Assembly: GCA_006227095.1 (NCBI GenBank)
Contig: SBFZ01000032.1
Span: forward strand, 1-8,945
DNA length: 8,945 nucleotides
Reading direction: 5' to 3'
From: Bacteroidota bacterium
Lineage (GTDB): Bacteria > Bacteroidota > Bacteroidia > Bacteroidales > VadinHA17
Shown here: positions 1 to 7,071 of the stretch, one piece after another
Layout of the letters: each line of letters starts with the position of its first letter
Numbering within the stretch: the first letter of the stretch is position 1
Notes under the pieces: generated by a model
The model's input: the letters and a program-made list of their open reading frames with translations, nothing else
What the model was told of the DNA's origin: nothing
The model's database searches: none
Program-made: the position numbers and the translations under genes

Positions 1-126
1 ATACCCGGGCGGAATTGTCTTGTTCTTCATAGGTTCACAAATTGGAGTTTATGTTCACGGGTTAAGAAGCTCCTAAATGTAATGTCTATTTTCTTATCTT
101 GCACAAGTTTTACGAAAATCATTGGC
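1..126. other. Left-edge leader; no gene assigned
   Basis: No gene can be assigned here with confidence. Three weak coding possibilities exist. On the plus strand a frame is open from base 2 to a TAA at 74-76; its 24 residues are rather hydrophobic and could be the C-terminus of an upstream gene. On the minus strand an ATG at 30-28 opens a ten-residue frame (MKNKTIPPGY) running off the left edge, which could be the start of a divergent gene. The frame of the following amidohydrolase is also open back to base 1, with an in-frame ATG at 82. None is long enough to test. I see no full TTTG/TAnnTTTG promoter and no terminator hairpin. Confidence 0.3.
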
Positions 127-1818
127 ATGAAACCGGGAATATTGATGTTTATGGCACTTTTAATGATTGTTCCCTGCGGGTGTACGACAAATGAGAAAGC
201 TGACCTCGTCATCACCGGAGGAAAGGTTTACACCGCAGACTCACAGGGTCTTACAGCTGAAGCTGTGGCAATTAAGGGAAACAGGATAATTGCGGTAGGA
301 TCCGGCAAAGATATTCAGAGGTATATTGATCCGGCCGTTACAAGGGTAATTGACGCCGCCGGCAGGTCTGTTATTCCGGGGTTCAATGATGCACATGCCC
401 ATTTCGGGCCGGTTGACCCTGATTATATAGAACTAAGGTATACCACTGATCCCTCCGTAATTACTGACAGGGTGAAGGAGCAGGTGGCACGGTCACGGAA
501 GGGACAGCTCATCTATGGAGGCCACTGGGAACATGAGATGTTCATCACACGGGAATGGCCCTCAAAGGAGCTTCTTGATGCCGTCTCCCCTGATAATCCG
601 GTTGTACTGCGCCGCACTGACGGTCACAGTGCCCTGGTGAACAGTTATGTCCTTAAACAGTCGGGGATCACACGCAACACCCCTGATCCCTTTGGCGGTG
701 AGATAATGCGTGATCCGGTCACCGGTGAGCCTACCGGCATCCTCAAGGAGACAGCCATGGAACTGATCAGGACCGGCGAGGTTAAGGTTCAGCGGACTGC
801 AGAAGAGGAGCGTGAGAGGGAGTTGCGCGGATACCTGATGGCACTTGAACAGGCTGCAATGTACGGCATAACCAGCATACAGATACCCGGGTGGGCCGAT
901 TTTGACATGTATGACTCGCTGATGGCTGCCGGCAGGCTCACCTGCCGCATTGACATCGGAGCCGTCCTTACTGCTGATCCGGAGAAGCTTGACAGGTATG
1001 AGGCTTTAAGGCAGAAATATCCGGCATCAGGTGACTGGCTCAGGTTCGGGTACCTCAAGGACTTCATGGACGGCACGCTGGGTTCTGCCACTGCAATGAT
1101 GTTTGAGCCCTTCAATGATGAGCCGGACAAGACCGGGCTGCCGCAGATGAGCTATGAGGAGCTTGAGGCACGGGTTCTGGCAGCTGATGCCAGGGGATTC
1201 CAGATCGGGATACATGCCATTGGACCGAAGGCCAACAACTGGATCCTCAATGCCTATGAAAAAGCCCGTGAGGTCAACGGCGTGCGTGACAGCCGCCACC
1301 GTTCGGAGCATGCACAGATACTCATTGAAGAGGATATTCCCCGTTTTGCCACTCTCGGGGTGATTGCTTCAATGCAACCCACCCACTGCATCACTGACAA
1401 ACGTTTCGCCGAGAAGAGGATCGGGACCGAAAGAAGCCGCTGGGCCTATCCATGGAAGAGTCTCGCCGACAGCGGGGCAAAGCTCGCATTCGGAACCGAT
1501 TATTCGGTTGAACCGCTCAATCCCATGGAAGGGCTGTATGCCTCCGTGACACGCAAGGATCGCAAGGGAGAAGAGGGAGAGGGATGGTTCCCGATGGAGA
1601 AGATCACCATGGAGAAGGCCATTGAATATTATACCCTTGGTGCAGCATATGCACAGTTCATGGAAGAAAGGAAAGGGATGATCAGGGAGGGGTATCTTGC
1701 AGACATAACCATCCTCTCAGAAAATATCTTCAATACTCCTGAGGAGATGATTATGTCAGTTAAAACAGATTTTACGATCGTTGACGGAAAAATCGTCTAC
1801 GAAAGGAAGAAAGAATAG
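127..1818 (+). CDS. Amidohydrolase family lipoprotein (YtcJ / Amidohydro_3 type)
   Basis: A 563-residue metal-dependent hydrolase of the amidohydrolase superfamily, YtcJ-like branch, which cleaves amide or related C-N bonds; its substrate cannot be read from sequence. After the N-terminal beta-sandwich strand (DLVITGGKVYTAD) come the metal motif HAH (H90, H92), a candidate carboxylated lysine K311 in LKDFMDGTLGS, H363 in GIHAIG, H395 in RSEHAQ and the catalytic aspartate D458 in FGTDYSVEP. All expected ligands are present and the length is normal for the family. The ATG at 127 is preferred over the in-frame ATG at 82 because it gives a short lipoprotein signal (one Lys, hydrophobic core, then PCGC with C19 or C17 as lipidation site). 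That puts the enzyme on the envelope, in contrast to cytoplasmic YtcJ-like enzymes. No Shine-Dalgarno sequence is visible, as is usual in Bacteroidota. The stop codon directly abuts the stop of the convergent gene. Family assignment is firm; lipidation is likely; substrate is unknown. Confidence 0.9.
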   Translation: MKPGILMFMALLMIVPCGCTTNEKADLVITGGKVYTADSQGLTAEAVAIKGNRIIAVGSGKDIQRYIDPAVTRVIDAAGRSVIPGFNDAHAHFGPVDPDYIELRYTTDPSVITDRVKEQVARSRKGQLIYGGHWEHEMFITREWPSKELLDAVSPDNPVVLRRTDGHSALVNSYVLKQSGITRNTPDPFGGEIMRDPVTGEPTGILKETAMELIRTGEVKVQRTAEEERERELRGYLMALEQAAMYGITSIQIPGWADFDMYDSLMAAGRLTCRIDIGAVLTADPEKLDRYEALRQKYPASGDWLRFGYLKDFMDGTLGSATAMMFEPFNDEPDKTGLPQMSYEELEARVLAADARGFQIGIHAIGPKANNWILNAYEKAREVNGVRDSRHRSEHAQILIEEDIPRFATLGVIASMQPTHCITDKRFAEKRIGTERSRWAYPWKSLADSGAKLAFGTDYSVEPLNPMEGLYASVTRKDRKGEEGEGWFPMEKITMEKAIEYYTLGAAYAQFMEERKGMIREGYLADITILSENIFNTPEEMIMSVKTDFTIVDGKIVYERKKE

Positions 1819-2154
1819 TTAAGCTTTTGTCTGGTCTTCAACTTTTGCACCGGGAGCGTTCTTTTTCACAGATGCAATACCATTGTCGCAACTGGCCTGT
1901 GTTTCGTACATTTCGCTCTTGCCGATCACCTGGCCGTTGCCTGCCTTCAGGTTGAAATGGAATTTGCCGTTCTTGGCAACCTTTGCCTCAAACCTCTTTG
2001 CATCAGCAGCATTCTTCATCACTGACTTGACACCGTTCATGCATGAAGGTTTTGAGGAATAGCCCTCGCTTGCAAGAATCACCTGGCCATTGGTTGCCAG
2101 AAGATTGAACTGAAACTCACCGTTTTTTCTCTTTGAGATTACAAATTTTCCCAT
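1819..2154 (-). CDS. YegP/DUF1508 family protein with two tandem repeats
   Basis: A 111-residue soluble protein made of two copies of the roughly 50-residue YegP (DUF1508) unit. Copy 1 spans about residues 2-49 and copy 2 about 55-100, with a period of 51. Each contains NG-(E/K)-F-(Q/H)-FNL, then NGQVI, an S-E step, SC, NG and KNA near its end. The family folds as a small beta-beta-beta-alpha unit that pairs with itself, and its biochemical role is unknown. A cysteine occupies the same place in both repeats (C38 and C89). There is no signal peptide, so it should be cytoplasmic. It is monocistronic, divergent from trmD and convergent with the amidohydrolase, with no nucleotides between the two stop codons. 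The promoter upstream closely matches the Bacteroidota consensus, which suggests robust expression, although no induction signal can be read. Family call is confident; function is not known. Confidence 0.9.
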   Translation of the reverse strand: MGKFVISKRKNGEFQFNLLATNGQVILASEGYSSKPSCMNGVKSVMKNAADAKRFEAKVAKNGKFHFNLKAGNGQVIGKSEMYETQASCDNGIASVKKNAPGAKVEDQTKA

Positions 2155-2195
2155 GTTCTAAACTTTTTTGTTGGTTAATTTCGAATTGACACTTT

Positions 2196-2229
2196 CAAAT
2201 ATAAGAAAAAACAATATTAGATTTACAAA
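2196..2229 (-). promoter_or_regulatory. Bacteroidota-type promoter for the YegP-family gene
   Basis: Read on the minus strand, TTTG lies at 2229-2226 and TATATTTG at 2203-2196, separated by 22 nt. These match the Bacteroides primary sigma consensus TTTG (-33) and TAnnTTTG (-7) at every fixed position. Transcription would start near 2190, giving a leader of about 35 nt. The region is AT-rich and shared with trmD. On the plus strand only a weaker candidate is visible (TTTC 2193-2196, TAGATTTA 2218-2225), which would start transcription very close to the trmD ATG. Confidence 0.6.
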
Positions 2230-2240
2230 ACAGGATATAT

Positions 2241-2924
2241 ATGCGGATAGACATCATCACAGTGTTGCCGGAACTTCTTCGCAGTCCGTTCGATGAATCA
2301 ATCATCAGGAGGGCACGTGAAAAGGGTATTGCTGAAATCAATATTATCAACCTCCGTGACTATTCCACTGACAAACACCGGAGTGTTGATGACTACCCTT
2401 TTGGCGGCGGTGCCGGGATGGTGATGATGATTGAGCCGGTATTCAACTGCATCACTCACCTAACCTCGCAGCGGAAGTATGACGAGATAATCTATACTTC
2501 ACCTGACGGCATGAGGTTTTCACAGGCGGTGGCGAATGAGCTCTCAATGAAGGAGAACATCATTATTCTTGCAGGTCACTACAAGGGTATAGACCAGCGT
2601 ATCAGGGACCATCTCATCACCCGCGAAATATCAATCGGCGATTATGTACTGACCGGCGGGGAACTTCCTGCTGCTGTCATCACCGATGCCATTGTGAGGC
2701 TGCTGCCCGGCGCCATCTCGGATGCGGAGTCAGCACTCTCCGACTCATTCCAGGACGGCCTCCTGGCCCCTCCGCAATACACCAGGCCGGCTGAGTTCAG
2801 GGGCTGGAGGGTACCGGAGATCCTCACCGGGGGCAACACACCCGAGATAGAGAAATGGCGGTTCGAGGAATCACTTCGCATAACCCGCGAAAAGAGACCT
2901 GACCTCCTTGGTGAAGAAACATGA
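2241..2924 (+). CDS. trmD: tRNA (guanine-N1)-methyltransferase TrmD
   Basis: TrmD transfers a methyl group from S-adenosylmethionine to N1 of G37 in tRNAs reading CUN, CCN and CGG codons, which prevents +1 frameshifting; it acts as a homodimer in the cytoplasm. The 227-residue product matches the family end to end. It has the N-terminal [11 protein letters not shown] strand, GGGAGM at residues 55-60, GHYKGIDQR in the trefoil-knot region, [16 protein letters not shown] forming the SAM pocket, and DSFQDGLL, whose D168 is the expected catalytic base. QYTRP and the C-terminal tRNA-binding segment ending RRPDLL-like (KRPDLL) follow. Length is normal. An AGGA at 2232-2235, six bases from the ATG, is one of the few ribosome-site-like sequences in the window and supports this start. 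The gene is not in the rpsP-rimM-trmD-rplS order of Proteobacteria; rocD follows 76 nt downstream. Very confident. Confidence 0.97.
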   Translation: MRIDIITVLPELLRSPFDESIIRRAREKGIAEINIINLRDYSTDKHRSVDDYPFGGGAGMVMMIEPVFNCITHLTSQRKYDEIIYTSPDGMRFSQAVANELSMKENIIILAGHYKGIDQRIRDHLITREISIGDYVLTGGELPAAVITDAIVRLLPGAISDAESALSDSFQDGLLAPPQYTRPAEFRGWRVPEILTGGNTPEIEKWRFEESLRITREKRPDLLGEET

Positions 2925-2932
2925 TACCTCCC

Positions 2933-2964
2933 TTTCTTTATATCAAAAAAGGTTTGTAATATTG
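2933..2964 (+). promoter_or_regulatory. Possible promoter of rocD
   Basis: TTTC at 2933-2936 and TAATATTG at 2957-2964, separated by 20 nt, resemble the Bacteroidota TTTG / TAnnTTTG promoter with one mismatch in each box. Transcription would begin near 2971, leaving about 30 nt before the rocD ATG. If real, rocD can be transcribed independently of trmD; otherwise the 76-nt gap is compatible with read-through. The match is imperfect and the region AT-rich, so chance is a real alternative. Confidence 0.3.
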
Positions 2965-3000
2965 CCTCCCTCAGAACACAACAGAATAAAACAGACAGAT

Positions 3001-4212
3001 ATGAAATCCCATGATTACATTGAAAGAGAAGAGAAGTTCGGCGCGCACAACTACCATCCCCTGCCGGTAGTGCTTGACAGGGGCGAGGGTCCGTTCGTCT
3101 GGGACGTTGAAGGGAAGAGGTACTATGATTTTCTCTCTGCATACTCTGCAGTGAATCAGGGTCACTGCCACCCGAAGATCATCAATGCCCTGACAGAGCA
3201 GGCCGGAAAACTCACCCTCACCTCCAGGGCTTTCTTCAACTCAGTGCTGGGTGAGTACGAGGAGTATGTTACGAAATATTTCGGGTATGACAAGGTGCTC
3301 CCGATGAACACCGGTGCCGAGGGTGATGAGACTGCACTCAAGCTCTGCCGCAAATGGGCTTACCTGGTGAAGGGGATTAAGGAAAACCAGGCAAAGATCA
3401 TCGTCTGTGAAAACAACTTCCACGGACGTACAATCACCATAGTTTCAATGTCAACCGACCCTGACGCACGAAAGGATTACGGTCCGTTCACTCCAGGGTT
3501 CATCACCATACCTTATAATGACATTCCTGCCCTTGAGAAGGCACTGGAAGACCCGGATGTGGCCGGATTCCTGGTGGAGCCCATACAGGGCGAGGCTGGT
3601 GTCTTTGTTCCTGATGAGGGATATATCAAAAAGGCATATGATCTCTGCAAAAAGAAGAATGTTCTCTTCATAGCTGATGAGGTTCAGACAGGGATAGCCC
3701 GCACGGGCAAGCTCCTGGCATGTGAGCATGAAGGTGTGAGACCTGATGTTCTTATCCTTGGTAAAGCCCTTTCAGGCGGTGTGCTTCCTGTTTCTGCGGT
3801 ACTGGCTGACGACGAGATAATGCTTACGATCAAGCCGGGCGAGCATGGGTCCACTTTCGGTGGCAACCCGCTGGCATGCAAGGTGGCCATTGCAGCACTG
3901 GAGGTGATCCGTGATGAAAAACTGGCAGAAAAGGCTGAAAGACTCGGAAAGATTTTCCGTGATGAGATGAGGGCCGTCAAATCGGACATGATTGAGCTTG
4001 TAAGGGGAAAGGGACTTCTCAATGCCATAGTCATCAGGCCGAAGAATGGAAAGGAAGCCTGGGATGTATGTGTTGCCATGAAAGAACTTGGCGTTCTGGC
4101 CAAGCCAACCCACGGGCATATCATCCGCTTCGCTCCTCCCCTTGTCATCACCGAGGAACAGTTGCGTGACGCCATCTCCCTTATAAAAAAGGCCATCCTG
4201 CAGTTCGACTGA
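3001..4212 (+). CDS. rocD: Ornithine--oxo-acid aminotransferase (ornithine delta-aminotransferase)
   Basis: A 403-residue class III PLP-dependent aminotransferase that moves the delta-amino group of ornithine to 2-oxoglutarate, giving glutamate 5-semialdehyde (in equilibrium with pyrroline-5-carboxylate) and glutamate. It links arginine/ornithine catabolism to proline and glutamate. It resembles the mitochondrial human enzyme as remembered along almost its whole length. HNYHPLPV has Y18, matching the ornithine-contacting tyrosine. [24 protein letters not shown] and NFHGRT (R143, 2-oxoglutarate carboxylate) follow, then EPIQGEAGV (E193, the substrate-specificity glutamate) and IADEVQTG (D226, PLP ring nitrogen). 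LGKALSGG carries K255, the Schiff-base lysine, and GHIIRFAPP carries R376, partner of E193. The frame extends upstream through trmD's end, but the ATG at 3001 gives the family's usual N-terminus. No Shine-Dalgarno is visible. A strong hairpin lies just downstream. Specific rather than generic assignment is supported by the Y18/E193/R376 set. Confidence 0.95.
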   Translation: MKSHDYIEREEKFGAHNYHPLPVVLDRGEGPFVWDVEGKRYYDFLSAYSAVNQGHCHPKIINALTEQAGKLTLTSRAFFNSVLGEYEEYVTKYFGYDKVLPMNTGAEGDETALKLCRKWAYLVKGIKENQAKIIVCENNFHGRTITIVSMSTDPDARKDYGPFTPGFITIPYNDIPALEKALEDPDVAGFLVEPIQGEAGVFVPDEGYIKKAYDLCKKKNVLFIADEVQTGIARTGKLLACEHEGVRPDVLILGKALSGGVLPVSAVLADDEIMLTIKPGEHGSTFGGNPLACKVAIAALEVIRDEKLAEKAERLGKIFRDEMRAVKSDMIELVRGKGLLNAIVIRPKNGKEAWDVCVAMKELGVLAKPTHGHIIRFAPPLVITEEQLRDAISLIKKAILQFD

Positions 4213-4246
4213 TCCGCAGGCATAATCTGACCTGAATAACTGATAT

Positions 4247-4289
4247 CCTGCCGGGGTGGCAACAAGGCTGCTTTCCCGGCAGGTTGTTT
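4247..4289 (+). terminator. Hairpin downstream of rocD, probable terminator
   Basis: CCTGCCGGG at 4247-4255 is perfectly complementary to CCCGGCAGG at 4275-4283: a 9-bp GC-rich stem with a 19-nt loop, followed by TTGTTT rather than a clean T-run. It begins 34 nt after the rocD stop. An alternative hairpin in the same bases pairs AACAA 4261-4265 with TTGTT 4284-4288 and CTGC 4268-4271 with GCAG 4279-4282 (7-nt loop), and cannot form together with the first. The simplest reading is an intrinsic terminator or 3'-end stabiliser for rocD. The imperfect T-tract lowers confidence. Confidence 0.5.
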
Positions 4290-4412
4290 CATACAAATAA
4301 CAGTCTGCTGAAGTCTTGTTTTAATCATCTCCGGCCGGGCGGATTCAGGAATAGAACCGGGTCAGTGATCCCCTGTTGCAAATATCACACATCGGTGGTA
4401 TCAAAAGATTGC

Positions 4413-4420
4413 TATTTTTG
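4413..4420 (+). promoter_or_regulatory. -7 promoter element of the M28 peptidase gene
   Basis: TATTTTTG matches TAnnTTTG, the Bacteroidota -7 element, at all fixed positions. It would start transcription near 4427, about 14 nt before the ATG at 4441. No good TTTG is found 19-23 nt upstream (the bases there are GC-richer), so the promoter may be weak or need an activator. The rest of 4213-4440 contains the rocD hairpin and no open frame that looks coding on either strand. Confidence 0.4.
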
Positions 4421-4440
4421 TCGGCACGTAAAGTGACACT

Positions 4441-6207
4441 ATGAGAACACTGTTAATTATATCTGCCGTTGTTTTACTGTCTGCCTGTGCCGGCACGGGC
4501 AAAAAGGCTGCCATCACAACAGGGGAGCTGACACAGATTACCGGAGAGCTTGCATCAGACAGGTTTTCCGGGAGAGGTACCGGCACCGGAGGCGATTCGC
4601 TGGCTGCCCTGTACATAAAGAAGGAATTTCAGAAAGCCGGTGCTGAACCATTTACAGGGTCAGGGCTGCAGACATTTGCCGTGAATGTGGCAGCTGAAGC
4701 CGGGTCGCGCAACAGGCTTTCGGTTGACGGCAAGGATTATGTCACGGGAACCGATTTTATGCCTCTGGCACTGACCTCGAACTCCGCCCTTGAGGCTGAT
4801 GTGGCCTTTTGCGGCTACGGGCTGTTGCCATCAGGTGATACTCTTCACCGGGATGACTTCACAGGAGTGGACCTCTCCGGCAAATGGGCATTGATCCTGA
4901 GGGGTTATCCGGAGTCTGATCCGGAATCAAAAGGTTATGCAACTCTCAGCACAGATCGTCTCAAGGTGCTTAATGCCAGGGAGAAGGGCGCTGCCGGTGT
5001 ATTGCTGGTATCAGGCGAAAAATGGGATGTGGCTGACAACCTCGACAAGCCCTCGCGCAGTGAAGCGGGATCCGGCATACCTGTCCTCCAGGTTAAGAGG
5101 AGCGTGGCCGACGCCATTGTCAGAGGTTCATCCGGCACCATTGCAGACCTCGAAGAAAAAGCCGCAGAGGCAAAGACCGGGGCAGGATTCATCGCCGGCG
5201 TAACGGTATCCGCTGAAGCTGAAGTGGTAAAGAAGGAGGCTCTCACCTCAAATGTGGTCATGATGATCAGGGGTGAAACAACCCCAGCTGAATATGTCAT
5301 TATCGGAGCGCACTATGATCACCTTGGCATGGGTGGTCCCGGCTCTTCCAGCCGTACACCTGACACTGTTGCGGTACATTACGGTGCCGACGACAATGCC
5401 TCGGGGGTGGCACTGATGATTGAGCTGGCGGAGAAGCTGGCAGCCTCACAGGAAAAGCCTGCCCGCAACATTGTATTTGTGGCGTTCTCCGGGGAGGAGA
5501 TGGGACTGCTTGGATCAAAGTACTTCGTTGAAAACACAGGAATTGATCCTTCAGCCGTCAACCTGATGATCAACCTTGACATGGTAGGCCGGATGAAGGA
5601 AGGGAACGGTCTCCAGGTTGCCGGTGTAGGAACGGCAGCAGGCCTTCGTGACACCGTTATGGCCTATGCTGACACTACCGCTTTGAGTCTCGCCTTCACC
5701 AATGAAGGATACGGGCCCTCAGACCACTCTTCGTTTTACGGAAAGAATATCCCTGTGCTCTCACTGACAACAGGGGCACACCTCGACTATCATACACCCG
5801 CTGACACCCCTGACAAGCTTAACTATGAAGGGATGGTAAAGATTGGTGATCTTGTCTGCAGGATTGTTTCAATTGCGGCAGCAGAACCTGCGAGGCTGGC
5901 CTTCACCGAAGCCGGCCCGAAGGAACCGGCTGCCCCCATGAGCAGGAGAAGAGGTATTACCCTTGGTATAATGCCAGACTTTGCCGGTAACGTCAAAAAC
6001 GGACTGAGGGCTGACTTCGTCACGCCCGGAAAGCCAGCAGCTCTTGGCGGAATGCTGAAGGGTGACATCATTGTGGCAATAGATGAAAAACCGGTGGCCA
6101 ACATCGAAGATTACATGTTCAGGCTCAGCCAGCTGAAACCGGGCCAGATGATTACGGTGGAGGTGTTGCGCAACGGCGAAAGGGAGCTGTTGTTGATTCA
6201 ATTGTAG
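4441..6207 (+). CDS. M28-family zinc aminopeptidase-like lipoprotein with PA and PDZ domains
   Basis: A 588-residue predicted envelope peptidase of MEROPS family M28, whose members remove N-terminal residues from peptides with two zinc ions. The N-terminus is a lipoprotein signal ending LSAC (C16 lipidated). Residues about 30-100 are an N-terminal segment of the catalytic fold, and about 110-240 hold an inserted PA (protease-associated) domain, with GKWALILRG and EKGAAGVLLV typical of it. The catalytic core has H291 in GAHYDHLG, D317/D318 in GADDNASG, general-base E352 and ligand E353 in SGEEMG, D380 in NLDMVGR and H451 in DYHTPADT, so every zinc ligand is present. Residues about 500-588 form a PDZ domain (ITLGIMP, then GKPAALGGMLKGDII and the VEVLRNG strand), which may bind substrate or partner C-termini. 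No Shine-Dalgarno is visible; a TAnnTTTG element lies 21 nt upstream. The next gene begins 20 nt after the stop, so the two are probably cotranscribed. Substrate unknown; it could scavenge peptides or process envelope proteins. Confidence 0.92.
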   Translation: MRTLLIISAVVLLSACAGTGKKAAITTGELTQITGELASDRFSGRGTGTGGDSLAALYIKKEFQKAGAEPFTGSGLQTFAVNVAAEAGSRNRLSVDGKDYVTGTDFMPLALTSNSALEADVAFCGYGLLPSGDTLHRDDFTGVDLSGKWALILRGYPESDPESKGYATLSTDRLKVLNAREKGAAGVLLVSGEKWDVADNLDKPSRSEAGSGIPVLQVKRSVADAIVRGSSGTIADLEEKAAEAKTGAGFIAGVTVSAEAEVVKKEALTSNVVMMIRGETTPAEYVIIGAHYDHLGMGGPGSSSRTPDTVAVHYGADDNASGVALMIELAEKLAASQEKPARNIVFVAFSGEEMGLLGSKYFVENTGIDPSAVNLMINLDMVGRMKEGNGLQVAGVGTAAGLRDTVMAYADTTALSLAFTNEGYGPSDHSSFYGKNIPVLSLTTGAHLDYHTPADTPDKLNYEGMVKIGDLVCRIVSIAAAEPARLAFTEAGPKEPAAPMSRRRGITLGIMPDFAGNVKNGLRADFVTPGKPAALGGMLKGDIIVAIDEKPVANIEDYMFRLSQLKPGQMITVEVLRNGERELLLIQL

Positions 6208-6227
6208 AACCTATCATAAAAAATACC

Positions 6228-7034
6228 ATGAAGAATTTTCTTTTCTGGACCATAGCAGTCATAATTACCGTCGCAGCCGCGATGTACCAGAGGACAACCG
6301 GACCGACCTATCCGCTACGTACTGATGTAACCGTTGACGCCACAGAATACTCCTTAGCCCTCAAGCGCAGCCAGACGAATACGCATCCGTGCATGATAAA
6401 GCTTGAAGTGCCTGAGGAGGTCTCCGGAACGTTGTATTTCCGCCGTTTCAGGACCGCTGAAGAGTGGACCCCGGTGGAGATGAAGCATGACGGTGAGAAG
6501 CTTGCAGGGGAGCTTCCCTCCCAGCCTGCTGCCGGGAAGCTTGAGTACTACATCGTACTCAGGGGCACATCAGGTGCCGAGGCAACAGTGATGAAGGAGA
6601 AGCCTGTGGTTATAAGGTTCAAGGGCAACGTGCCGGCTGTCATTATGATCCCTCATATTCTCATCATGTTTTTCGCCATGCTTTTATCCAACCTGGCCGG
6701 AATAACGGCAGCAGCAGGTATGCCCTCACAGAAAAAACACGGCCGTCTTGCGCTCTGGTTGCTGCTGGCAGGAGGAATGATCCTCGGCCCGCTGGTACAG
6801 AAGTATGCCTTCGGCGAACTCTGGACAGGTGTCCCCTTCGGATGGGATCTGACGGACAATAAGACGCTGATTGCAGTTATTGCCTGGGTTGTGGCAGTCG
6901 TCATGAACCGAAAACAAAACAAACCTGCATACACCATCGCAGCCGCAATAATTCTGCTCCTGGTTTACTCTATTCCCCACAGTCTCTTCGGCTCTGAACT
7001 GGACTATGCCACCGGTGCCGTAACACAGGGTTAA
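6228..7034 (+). CDS. Membrane protein of unknown function, five predicted helices and a beta-rich domain
   Basis: I do not recognise a named family. The 268-residue product has an N-terminal hydrophobic segment (about residues 3-20) that is a signal anchor or uncleaved signal, then a soluble segment of about 110 residues. Its alternating hydrophobic pattern (GTLYFRRF, EWTPVEM, KLEYYIVL) suggests an immunoglobulin-like beta-sandwich. Four more hydrophobic stretches follow at about 137-158, 173-190, 214-226 and 236-253. Between the third and fourth helices lies a distinctive loop with WTGVPFGWD and LTDNKT (199-213). Two histidines sit in the same local motif in membrane helices: IPH at 141-143 and again at 249-251. 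The gene starts 20 nt after the M28 peptidase and probably shares its transcript, so it may serve the same envelope process, but that is inference only. Its coding status is supported by length, sensible composition and spacing. Confidence 0.8.
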   Translation: MKNFLFWTIAVIITVAAAMYQRTTGPTYPLRTDVTVDATEYSLALKRSQTNTHPCMIKLEVPEEVSGTLYFRRFRTAEEWTPVEMKHDGEKLAGELPSQPAAGKLEYYIVLRGTSGAEATVMKEKPVVIRFKGNVPAVIMIPHILIMFFAMLLSNLAGITAAAGMPSQKKHGRLALWLLLAGGMILGPLVQKYAFGELWTGVPFGWDLTDNKTLIAVIAWVVAVVMNRKQNKPAYTIAAAIILLLVYSIPHSLFGSELDYATGAVTQG

Positions 7035-7062
7035 AAAATTTTCGTCCTGTTACAGCTTTTTT
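7021..7062 (+). terminator. Weak hairpin and T-run after the membrane protein gene
   Basis: CAGG at 7026-7029 pairs with CCTG at 7046-7049, extended by TAA 7021-7023 with TTA 7050-7052 across a two-base bulge. Four bases later there is a six-T run at 7057-7062. The stem is short and its 5' arm overlaps the stop codon of the upstream gene. It may end the peptidase/membrane-protein transcript, but a chance hairpin is equally possible. Confidence 0.25.
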
Positions 7063-7071
7063 CTACCTTGG
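7040..7071 (+). promoter_or_regulatory. Possible promoter of the sigma-factor operon
   Basis: TTTC at 7040-7043 and TACCTTGG at 7064-7071, 20 nt apart, match the Bacteroidota promoter with one mismatch in each box. Transcription would begin near 7078 and leave a leader of about 90 nt, which contains the inverted repeat TTGAA-gag-TTCAA at 7105-7117. Since ECF operons are often autoregulated, the true promoter could instead be of a non-primary type that I cannot recognise. Confidence 0.25.

Noticed and set aside
82..126. Upstream ATG extension of the amidohydrolase
   Set aside because: It would add 15 residues before a good lipoprotein signal and has no ribosome site; kept only as an alternative.
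2908..3000. TTG-initiated N-terminal extension of rocD overlapping trmD
   Set aside because: The 31 extra residues are absent from the family's usual N-terminus, and the ATG at 3001 aligns with the expected start.
2642..3142. 166-codon minus-strand open frame over the trmD-rocD junction
   Set aside because: It overlaps two firmly identified genes and has Arg/Ser-rich composition typical of antisense frames.
3684..4328. 214-codon minus-strand open frame across the 3' half of rocD
   Set aside because: It lies opposite a convincingly conserved aminotransferase, has a low-complexity Ser/Ala/Pro composition and shows no recognisable domain; it is a shadow frame.
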